Shown: piece after piece, positions 6,395 to 12,900 of the stretch
Layout of the letters: each line of letters begins with the position of its first letter
Position numbering within the stretch: position 1 is the first letter of the stretch
Virus record (IMG/VR): IMGVR_UViG_3300022752_000019
Coordinates: 62,001 to 126,000 of that record
Direction: 5' to 3' (one strand)
Length of the DNA stretch: 64,000 nucleotides
DNA from: a virus
Made by a program: the position numbers and the translations under genes
The notes under the pieces: model-generated
What the model saw: only the letters and a program-made list of their open reading frames with translations
Database searches by the model: none
Told to the model about the DNA's origin: nothing

Positions 6395-8250
6395 GACTGA
6401 TTGTCCTTTTTCTGCCCGAACGAACTATCGAGCAAGTTTGCAGCGCCGCCAGCAATATCTGCGCCGATATTTTCAGCAGTCGTTCCAATTGCCATTCCGC
6501 CGACTGCCGGAACAATGCCTTTGGCACTGAAGCCTGATCTGCCCGTGTTGGTGAAGAGATTGGACTTACTGAGCCCGAGGTTTCGTCCGCCAAAAAGATG
6601 ACCCGTTGCCGACGCAGTGCCGGCAACTGCCAGTCCCCTTGCAAGTCTTTCTGCGGTACTTCTCTTCTTTCCGGTTTCTGGATCAACCTCCTCAGAGGCA
6701 GCACCGACTCCTCCCAGAACAGGCGCCGCAACTTCCATTACTCGCTCGCCCGGGCCGTAGTACCACATGCCGCGATTTGTTGTTGCAGTGCCTGCGGCAG
6801 CCTGTTCTTGAGCCCGCCTGCCTAAAGTCCGGTACATGCTCTCGATTTTTCCATAGTCAACATTTTGGCCAGCCTGCGCCGCAGAGTCCATTTCATCAAT
6901 TAAAGACCGCAGGCTCTTAGCGGAGTCTTCGTCAAACGCCACGTTTTGGTACTTTTGCCTTCCAGCACTAAGAAATCCTGACCGGCGCAGACTGTCCACG
7001 ATTCCTGGGGAGCCTTGTACCTCATCAAGGGCTTTAAACTGGTCAACTCTACCAACAAGTGGTTTGTTGGCCGCTGCTTGACTACGCAACGTCTCATCTA
7101 AGTTGCGCAAACTTTCCGACATAAGCTCTACTCGCTTAGACTGCGCAGCCCCTCGTGCAAACTCATCGGCTCCTTCTCCTACGTAGCTTGCACCGGTCCT
7201 TAGCCCACGACCCATTGACGTTATGGGCTTAGTTACGACCTCCTTAACTGTGGTCAAGAACTTACCGGCCCGGGCCGGGTTTCTCAGCAACGCGGCGCCG
7301 ATCAATCCCGCGCCGCCTACAGACACCGGATTAACGTGCTTCAAGATTGGAGACGATGGTTGTTTGCTCTGAGTCCCAGGGATCTGTACCTGATCATCAG
7401 GGTTTATAACGTTGTGTGCCGAAATAGCTTTTGGAACATCCGCAATTCCTGCCGTCTTTGTCGCCTGCAATGAAGCAGTGAACTCAAGCAGATCTCCGAT
7501 GCCCTCCATGAGCTTCGATGCGCAGATGTCGTCAGCAGTCTCTTTAAGCGTATGACCGCCGACCGACAGGGCGCGGACAAGCGCCTTCTGAACTCCCGCA
7601 GTCGGGAGTTTCGTGACGACTTTGACTTTGGAGCCGTTGAACTTCTTTTTTAGCTCCTCATCAGGTTCCATCTTCAGAAGGCTGTCGGTGTTGTAACGAT
7701 CGGTGCAGTAGCTACAGAGACCGTCTTCTTTTGGCTCTTCCTCGTTTCCGCACTCACCGCAGACCTGCGTGACCTTTGAGATCAGGGGGTTGAGGAACTC
7801 CAGCGGCTCAGGCACATACCAGATCCCGGACTCGTGAAGCTGCGCCGCCATGTATCGACGCACCTCCTCAGAGAACTCTGGGATGTCGCCGATCGTTCCA
7901 AGGTCCAATCTGATGCGATTCGCAGCATCCACTGCGAGCATTAGGTCGGAGACCGACTGATTGTCGATGTGAGATACGGACGGGATCTTTCCAACGAGCG
8001 CCTGGGAGACCGTGTGGAACGTCTCCCAGCTCGTCCAAAACTGATCGTGGTTGGCGACAGACACCGCCGCCATCAACTTGATCAGAACTACGCGCGGAAT
8101 GTTGATCTTGAGACGGCTCTCCACTGACCGCTTGATGACAAACGGCTCCCACTCCAACGCACCGACACCGAAGAGTCGGAGGTAGGATCGAAGAAGAAGA
8201 AGCGGGTGCGTCTTCTCATTCTTGAAGGTCTGAAGATCAGTAGCCTCCAT
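6391..8250 (-). CDS. Probable virion protein with CxxC...CxxC ribbon
   Basis: 619 residues from the ATG at 8250; AGGG lies 10 nt upstream and the start overlaps the previous stop by 14 nt. A longer reading from 8304 lacks a ribosome binding site. The first half is globular and contains a zinc ribbon (C164, C167, C179, C182). The second half has several Gly/Ala-rich hydrophobic stretches (GGAGLIGAALL, VPAVGGMAIG) separated by charged helices, resembling proteins that are injected or that cross membranes. It sits directly upstream of and is coupled to the portal gene, so a head, neck or ejected protein is likely. No family recognised. Confidence 0.65.
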   Translation of the reverse strand: MEATDLQTFKNEKTHPLLLLRSYLRLFGVGALEWEPFVIKRSVESRLKINIPRVVLIKLMAAVSVANHDQFWTSWETFHTVSQALVGKIPSVSHIDNQSVSDLMLAVDAANRIRLDLGTIGDIPEFSEEVRRYMAAQLHESGIWYVPEPLEFLNPLISKVTQVCGECGNEEEPKEDGLCSYCTDRYNTDSLLKMEPDEELKKKFNGSKVKVVTKLPTAGVQKALVRALSVGGHTLKETADDICASKLMEGIGDLLEFTASLQATKTAGIADVPKAISAHNVINPDDQVQIPGTQSKQPSSPILKHVNPVSVGGAGLIGAALLRNPARAGKFLTTVKEVVTKPITSMGRGLRTGASYVGEGADEFARGAAQSKRVELMSESLRNLDETLRSQAAANKPLVGRVDQFKALDEVQGSPGIVDSLRRSGFLSAGRQKYQNVAFDEDSAKSLRSLIDEMDSAAQAGQNVDYGKIESMYRTLGRRAQEQAAAGTATTNRGMWYYGPGERVMEVAAPVLGGVGAASEEVDPETGKKRSTAERLARGLAVAGTASATGHLFGGRNLGLSKSNLFTNTGRSGFSAKGIVPAVGGMAIGTTAENIGADIAGGAANLLDSSFGQKKDNQS

Positions 8251-9331
8251 TGTTCGTATCCCTGGACTGCGAGGCGAGCCGTGAGAGGAGGATCTGCTGC
8301 TCAAGAGGCATGCCCTTGAAAGTGCCTACCGGATCACGCCGGAATCGCTCAACTACGCTGTCCTCAAAGACATCTTCCAGTCCGGCGTGGCTTGCGGTGC
8401 TGCCCGAGTACCTCTTGAGCATCGACTCCGTAACGTAATCGCCTCCATGAATCCAGGAGTATTCCGCCTGTTTCTCTGTCCCGTAGACAGCCAGGACGGG
8501 GTCCGGGATGTTGTTGCCGTACCGATTCAGGAGCCCTGCCCTCTCATCCATGAGGAACAGCGTCTCCACGACATCATCGGGATCCATCGCCGCTGCCATC
8601 TTGGAAAGGCGAAGGTAGTCGCTCTGGTACTCTGGATTTGCCGTGTACTCCGCTCTCCGCGAAGCGACCTTCTCGAACCTGGGACTCAGCGTAGTCCCGC
8701 TGTAGCGGAAGATGTGATCCGGGACAACGGCGCCCACCGCACTTGCCAGCTTGACAACATCGACTGCGGCCTCATGACGATCGTAGGGATCCAGGTCGTC
8801 CCACTTGCGAATCGTCTCTGAGATCGCATCAAAGGCCGATGCCTGCTTGACCTGGTGGGCGCCAAGGGGCTGCGACATCCCCTTGCCCATCGGGCGGGCA
8901 ATCTGCGAGGGCTCGAAGGACGCAGTCTTGGCATATTGAGTGCTTGACGCGCTCTTCACCAGCACGCGACGTCCATCTCCCGGAAGGTTCTCGCCCTCGT
9001 TTGCCAGAAGGTACAGCGCGGGATGGGACTGAAGCCCGAGATCGTCAGCCGCGTTCAGTAGGTTTGCTGCGGCAACCTTGACGGCCCCGGCAGGGAGATC
9101 GTGCTCCGCGTTGAGCAGATACCACTGAGACAGGAAGGTGTTCCCGGCGTCGTGGCAGGCAAACTTCCTGTGCTCCTTGCCCTGGCTGTCGACGATGATG
9201 AGCGCAAAGTCCCGATCGTACAGGTCATCGCGCTCCTTCCAAGACGCCGTCTTGAGAAACTCAAGCCCGTCCTTCGGCCCAGAAGCGCGGAACAGATCGC
9301 AGAGGTCGTCGTGCTGGTCTACCACTGGCAT
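8237..9331 (-). CDS. Hypothetical protein upstream of portal, probably virion-associated
   Basis: 364 residues. The ATG at 9331 is chosen because AGGGG lies 7 nt upstream; the frame also offers 9367, without a ribosome binding site. The protein is alpha-helical and charged, with recurring K-x-A-S tetrapeptides (KTAS twice, KQAS, KLAS). Those could be processing sites or chance; no cleavage motif is proven. It is the first gene of the minus-strand portal operon, below a TATAAT at 9366-9371. Function not recognised. Confidence 0.6.
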   Translation of the reverse strand: MPVVDQHDDLCDLFRASGPKDGLEFLKTASWKERDDLYDRDFALIIVDSQGKEHRKFACHDAGNTFLSQWYLLNAEHDLPAGAVKVAAANLLNAADDLGLQSHPALYLLANEGENLPGDGRRVLVKSASSTQYAKTASFEPSQIARPMGKGMSQPLGAHQVKQASAFDAISETIRKWDDLDPYDRHEAAVDVVKLASAVGAVVPDHIFRYSGTTLSPRFEKVASRRAEYTANPEYQSDYLRLSKMAAAMDPDDVVETLFLMDERAGLLNRYGNNIPDPVLAVYGTEKQAEYSWIHGGDYVTESMLKRYSGSTASHAGLEDVFEDSVVERFRRDPVGTFKGMPLEQQILLSRLASQSRDTNNGGY

Positions 9332-9365
9332 CTTTTTATCCCCTGAAAGGTCGAGTGCAGGTCTC

Positions 9366-9371
9366 ATTATA
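9366..9371 (-). promoter_or_regulatory. Perfect TATAAT -10 element for the portal operon
   Basis: TATAAT on the minus strand, 34 nt upstream of the start at 9331. No good -35 hexamer is seen 16-18 nt further up. Predicted only. Confidence 0.45.
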
Positions 9372-9375
9372 CGCA

Positions 9376-9382
9376 GTCATAA
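9376..9382 (+). promoter_or_regulatory. GTCATAA motif, copy 2
   Basis: GTCATAAG in the 83-bp divergent region between the portal operon and the replication operon, 39 nt upstream of the first replication-block gene at 9415. Same 7-mer as at 3572, 11160, 61771 and 62370. Confidence 0.45.
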
Positions 9383-9414
9383 GACTTGTAGCACCCTACT
9401 GGAGGTTAGTGCAC

Positions 9415-9822
9415 ATGGGAGCTTTCTCCGATCGGTTTGACCACGAAGACAGCGGGTCATCGCGTCGCCCCGAGTGTTATGGCGACCCGGATTACTACGA
9501 TATCACGGACGAGAGATGCCGGCAGTGTCCGGTAAAGGGTACATGCCGTATCAAGGTTCAGTCATTGGAGCGAGAACAGCGGAGAGCAAGTGCGCCGACA
9601 ACAACGACGTACTCTCCGAGTACCACTCCGGGCTCCGCGTATCGTCCGTCAGTGAAGGCGAAGGTGTATGAGGAACCGGAAGCGGCGGACACATTCACAG
9701 GCGTCCTGGCCTACAACGCGGGTCTAAACGCGATCACGACGATGAGTGAAACGTTGACGGAGGCACTTGCAGGAATTCCTCGCAAGAAATACCCGTCTCT
9801 GAAGAGGAGAAAGGTGGAATGA
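9415..9822 (+). CDS. Small Cys-cluster protein, first gene of the replication operon
   Basis: 135 residues from ATG 9415, with GGAGG about 10 nt upstream; the frame extends to 9355 without a better start. Four cysteines (C21, C35, C38, C44; PECYGDP...CRQCPVKGTC) form a compact cluster suited to zinc or an iron-sulfur centre. A Thr/Ser/Pro-rich linker and a basic C-terminus (KKYPSLKRRK) follow. It overlaps the helicase start by 4 nt (ATGA). Similar short PECYG...CxxCP modules occur in uncharacterised phage proteins; function is unknown. Confidence 0.7.
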   Translation: MGAFSDRFDHEDSGSSRRPECYGDPDYYDITDERCRQCPVKGTCRIKVQSLEREQRRASAPTTTTYSPSTTPGSAYRPSVKAKVYEEPEAADTFTGVLAYNAGLNAITTMSETLTEALAGIPRKKYPSLKRRKVE

Positions 9823-11192
9823 TCAGGCTGCCGATCTTGGAGGAAGGTAAGGCTTACCGAGGTCGGCATCTCTTTCTGCCGAAGACAAAGGTGAGCCGCG
9901 CGACGATGGAAGGGCTGCTCACTTTCGGAGACGACCCAAGCCGGGGAAGCCGAGGGCTTGTGGTCGAGCATCCGCATCACATCCAGGTGCCGAAGTACGC
10001 GCTCTCTGATGAGCAACTTGCCAAGCTCGGCTGTCCGCTTGTCGAAGAGCAGCGCGTCTACCCAAAGATCAACCTCTCCCGCAAGCCCACCTTTGATCTG
10101 CGGGACAATCAGCTCGAAGCGTGGGAGGCACTGAAGGCAGCAAAGAGGGGGATCTTGAACCTTGCCTGCGGGAAAGGCAAGACCGTCATGGGCTGGAACA
10201 AGGCTGCGCACGAGAAGGTGCCGACCCTCATCGTCAGCCCACAGCGCGCGCACCTGGACAACTGGATTGGAGAGCTTCGGCAGTTCTTTGACTACCCTGG
10301 AGAAGTCGGCTGGATTCAAGGGAAGCGGTTTGAATACGAGGCCGACATCTGTGTATCGACCGTTCAGACGTTGGCAGCACGGGCAGAGGAGGGCACTCTC
10401 CCGGCAGACTTCTACCAGCGATTCGGCCTGGTCATCTACGACGAGTGCCACATCATGGCTGCGGACTTCTTCTCGAAGGCCAGCAGCGTAGGCTCCGGCA
10501 TTCGTCTTGGGCTCACGGCAACCCCAACACGGACAGATCGTTGCGAAGGCATCTTCTACTCTCACCTGGGGCCCGTCTTCTACTCGGACATCAGTCAGGA
10601 CCTGACGCCGACGATCTTCGTCGTCGAGACTGGCGTGTTTTACAGAGAAGAAGAACAGAAGAAGATGCTGGACAAGACGGGGCAGCTAAACGTGGGGCGC
10701 TTGCACAAGACCCTTGCCGAAAACAAGGATCGCAACGCCGTCATTCAGGAAGTCATCGACGAGTGCCTCCGAAGGGGGCGAACAGTCTATGCACTCTCGC
10801 ATGGACCAGAGCACATCGAGGAGTTCCAGAAGGCCAACCCAGGCTCAACCGTGATTCACGGCGGAACGAAGTCAGAGGAGCGGCTGGGTCGCCTGAACGG
10901 CAGCAACTTGGTGTTCGCCTCCGTAGGCGTCGGAGCTGCCGCGTACAACCGCAAGGACCTGGACACCCTCATCCTGATGACGCCCTTCGCCGCGCGGTCT
11001 CACTCGGCGATCACATTCCAACAGAGCGTGGGTCGGATCCTGCGCGCGCTTCCCGGAAAGAAGGATCCATGGGTCTTTCTCATCATGGACAAGTCCGTCG
11101 ACGCATGCAAGGGGATGGTTCACTCCCTCATCCGTGAAAGTCAGCGTCGCGGATATCGTGTCATAACGAGATGGAACTGGAACGCAGTATAG
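9819..11192 (+). CDS. Superfamily 2 DEAD/DEAH-type helicase
   Basis: 457 residues. Walker A ACGKGKT (116-122), DECH box (about 207-212), TATPTR motif III, and QQSVGRILR motif VI (about 402-410) define an SF2 helicase of the SSL2/UvsW-like group: ATP-dependent unwinding or branch migration of DNA, or DNA/RNA remodelling. The first 90 residues form a small N-terminal domain before the Q-motif-like DNQLEAW. It is the second gene of the replication operon, overlapping its neighbour by 4 nt. In T4, UvsW has a recombination and origin-switching role; equivalence here is inference. Confidence 0.9.
   Translation: MIRLPILEEGKAYRGRHLFLPKTKVSRATMEGLLTFGDDPSRGSRGLVVEHPHHIQVPKYALSDEQLAKLGCPLVEEQRVYPKINLSRKPTFDLRDNQLEAWEALKAAKRGILNLACGKGKTVMGWNKAAHEKVPTLIVSPQRAHLDNWIGELRQFFDYPGEVGWIQGKRFEYEADICVSTVQTLAARAEEGTLPADFYQRFGLVIYDECHIMAADFFSKASSVGSGIRLGLTATPTRTDRCEGIFYSHLGPVFYSDISQDLTPTIFVVETGVFYREEEQKKMLDKTGQLNVGRLHKTLAENKDRNAVIQEVIDECLRRGRTVYALSHGPEHIEEFQKANPGSTVIHGGTKSEERLGRLNGSNLVFASVGVGAAAYNRKDLDTLILMTPFAARSHSAITFQQSVGRILRALPGKKDPWVFLIMDKSVDACKGMVHSLIRESQRRGYRVITRWNWNAV
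11160..11166 (+). promoter_or_regulatory. GTCATAA motif, copy 5 (inside coding sequence)
   Basis: GTCATAAC near the 3' end of the helicase gene, 41 nt upstream of the UDG-like gene start. It is the only copy found outside an intergenic region and may be chance or an internal promoter for the downstream replication genes. Confidence 0.25.
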
Positions 11193-11200
11193 GAGATGCA

Positions 11201-11914
11201 ATGATTGGCTTCAGCGCGCTTCGCGCGCTCAATGACGAGTACAAGAAGTGCTCAAGGTGTCCGCGGCTGTGCGCAAGTCGCACTCAGCCGGTGTTCGGCA
11301 CGGGAAGCATCACGGCGGACATCGTCTATGTGGGCGGGGCCCCTGCCGCCGAGGAGGATGCGGAGGGACTTCCTTTCGTGGGACCTGCGGGCCGGATGCT
11401 TCTTCAGCTCTTTGAGAAGGTCTGGCCCACCGACGACGAGATCGACGCGATTCGGCAAGTCGACGACAACGATCTGTACTTCGACAAACTGTCCGACTAC
11501 ATGACCCAGAGAATCTTCCTCACGAACGCGGTCCTATGTCGTCCCGAGGACGACCGAGTTCCGTCTGCGACGGAACTCAAGGAGTGCCGAGATCGTCTTC
11601 ACCAGACGATCTACGCCATTGATCCCATCCTGATCATTGCCGGCGGTAAGACCGCTGCATCGCATCTGGTTGGGAAGAATGTGAACATCCTCGAGAAGCG
11701 CGGAGAGTTGATGGACATCACCATCACGTCTCCTTCGACTGACCGAGAGGTTCGATACGCCATGCTTCCGGTCCTGGACTGCGGCTTCCTTCTTCGGAAG
11801 GGAGACTCCGCACTTGTCAAGGAGAAGAAGGGGCACACATTCGATACGCTGGGCGACTTCCGCTACGCGCTCGAGATTGTTGACACACACCGCAAGTTGG
11901 TTCGGAGTCTTTGA
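11201..11914 (+). CDS. Family 4-like uracil-DNA glycosylase (iron-sulfur type)
   Basis: 237 residues from ATG 11201 (TAGGAG 6 nt upstream). Motif 1 reads GGAPAAEEDAEGLPFVGPAG, close to the family 4 GEAPG..ED..G.PFVG.AG consensus. C17, C20, C113 and C129 match the four iron-sulfur ligands of that family, including the NAVLCRPEDDRVPS...EC block. The expected C-terminal HP(S/A) loop is replaced by PVLDCGFLLR, so the usual histidine is absent. An insertion of about 30 residues follows motif 1. It may repair uracil in phage DNA or act as a binding protein only. It overlaps the next gene by 1 nt. Confidence 0.8.
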   Translation: MIGFSALRALNDEYKKCSRCPRLCASRTQPVFGTGSITADIVYVGGAPAAEEDAEGLPFVGPAGRMLLQLFEKVWPTDDEIDAIRQVDDNDLYFDKLSDYMTQRIFLTNAVLCRPEDDRVPSATELKECRDRLHQTIYAIDPILIIAGGKTAASHLVGKNVNILEKRGELMDITITSPSTDREVRYAMLPVLDCGFLLRKGDSALVKEKKGHTFDTLGDFRYALEIVDTHRKLVRSL

Positions 11915-12336
11915 TGGAAAACACCCAGCGCCTTGTCGAGATCTCTCACCGCCTCTCCGACATCACAGAGAGCCTGAAGGCCAGCGAACCGGAGTTGTTC
12001 GAGGAGCTCGAGGCCCTTCGCACAGAGAAGGCGGGTCTGATCGAGAAGGCCAAGCTCGAGTTGCGAGAGGCCGGGGTAGGCACGCACACCATTGGCGGCT
12101 TCAAGATCAAGGTGGCCCCGGGCACCAAGAAGCGGGTCTACAACGTCGACGACATTCAGGAGTTGGCTGAGGAGCTCGGGCACACCGATCTGCTGACGAA
12201 GTACAAGGTGTTCAAGACCGAGGTGGACACCGACCAGATCGAGCGGCTTCCGCCCGAGATCAAGGTCCACTACCAGGACCTCTACACGGAGACGGTACAG
12301 AGCGCGAAGGTGACTCTGCCGAAGGAACTTCAGTGA
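11914..12336 (+). CDS. Hypothetical protein with N-terminal coiled coil
   Basis: 140 residues from the ATG of a TGATG overlap at 11914. Residues 1-55 are strongly helical and charged (coiled-coil-like). A GGFKIKV beta segment and an acidic helical C-terminus follow. The arrangement loosely recalls small phage proteins that bind nucleases or recombination enzymes (Gam-like), but no diagnostic motif is visible. It lies between the UDG-like gene and the DnaB-type helicase, so a replication or repair role is likely from context only. Confidence 0.6.
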   Translation: MENTQRLVEISHRLSDITESLKASEPELFEELEALRTEKAGLIEKAKLELREAGVGTHTIGGFKIKVAPGTKKRVYNVDDIQELAEELGHTDLLTKYKVFKTEVDTDQIERLPPEIKVHYQDLYTETVQSAKVTLPKELQ

Positions 12337-12653
12337 TCGACATCTCCATCTCAAGTGGAGACGACCGCAGAATCGCGTCCTTCCCCGTAACGCCGGAGAA
12401 CACGGGCATGGCACAGAACGAGTTGTCCAAGTTGATTGGGGACGGTAAGGCATCCGTCAGTTGTGCGGTATCCTTCGCGGACAAGGACTACGGCAACGGT
12501 TACGAGGTAAGGGTCTCAGTCAGCCTTGCCTGCAACCAGGATCGAGGCACGCTTGATCTCGCTGCCGCTGCTGCGCAGGAGATTGCCTCCGTTCATCTCG
12601 AGCAAGCCAAATCCATGGCAGAGGTGATGTATGGAGAACTCTCGAGGAAGTGA
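12333..12653 (+). CDS. Hypothetical protein, 106 aa
   Basis: Begins at a GTG that overlaps the preceding TGA by 4 nt, the usual coupling in this operon. Beta-rich N-terminal half (ISISSGDDRRIASFPV, YEVRVSVSLAC) and a helical C-terminus. No family recognised. Downstream coupling to the next ORF, which starts inside it at 12631, supports it being translated. Confidence 0.55.
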   Translation: MIDISISSGDDRRIASFPVTPENTGMAQNELSKLIGDGKASVSCAVSFADKDYGNGYEVRVSVSLACNQDRGTLDLAAAAAQEIASVHLEQAKSMAEVMYGELSRK

Positions 12654-12900
12654 TGTCCGCATCGACATCGTCCGCGTAGAGGTCACTCCTGCTTCCGCTG
12701 AGATCAAGGTAGCCTACCTTCTGAGCCTAAAGAACAAGGTCTTTGAGGGTGCGGTTGCCGGAGGGGAGACCCAGTTCTCGAATGAGACACTGGGTCTCCA
12801 GCTCTTAGAGCTGGTTGAGAAGATCCGGGTCCAGATCGAACAAGATCTGGGCCTGACTTCCGCATCAGAGAATTCTGTGGAAGAAGAGGACCCATTGTAA
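12631..12900 (+). CDS. Hypothetical protein, 89 aa
   Basis: ATG at 12631 with AGAGGTG just upstream; overlaps the previous gene by 23 nt. The sequence is a beta-rich body (RIDIVRVEVTPASAEIKVAYLLSL) followed by an amphipathic helix and an acidic C-terminus (SVEEEDPL). Its last base is the first of the DnaB-type helicase start (TAATG). The strand pattern of IDI...VTP...IKV resembles that of the preceding 106-aa protein, so the two could be related or form a pair, but this is by eye. Confidence 0.55.
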   Translation: MENSRGSDVRIDIVRVEVTPASAEIKVAYLLSLKNKVFEGAVAGGETQFSNETLGLQLLELVEKIRVQIEQDLGLTSASENSVEEEDPL

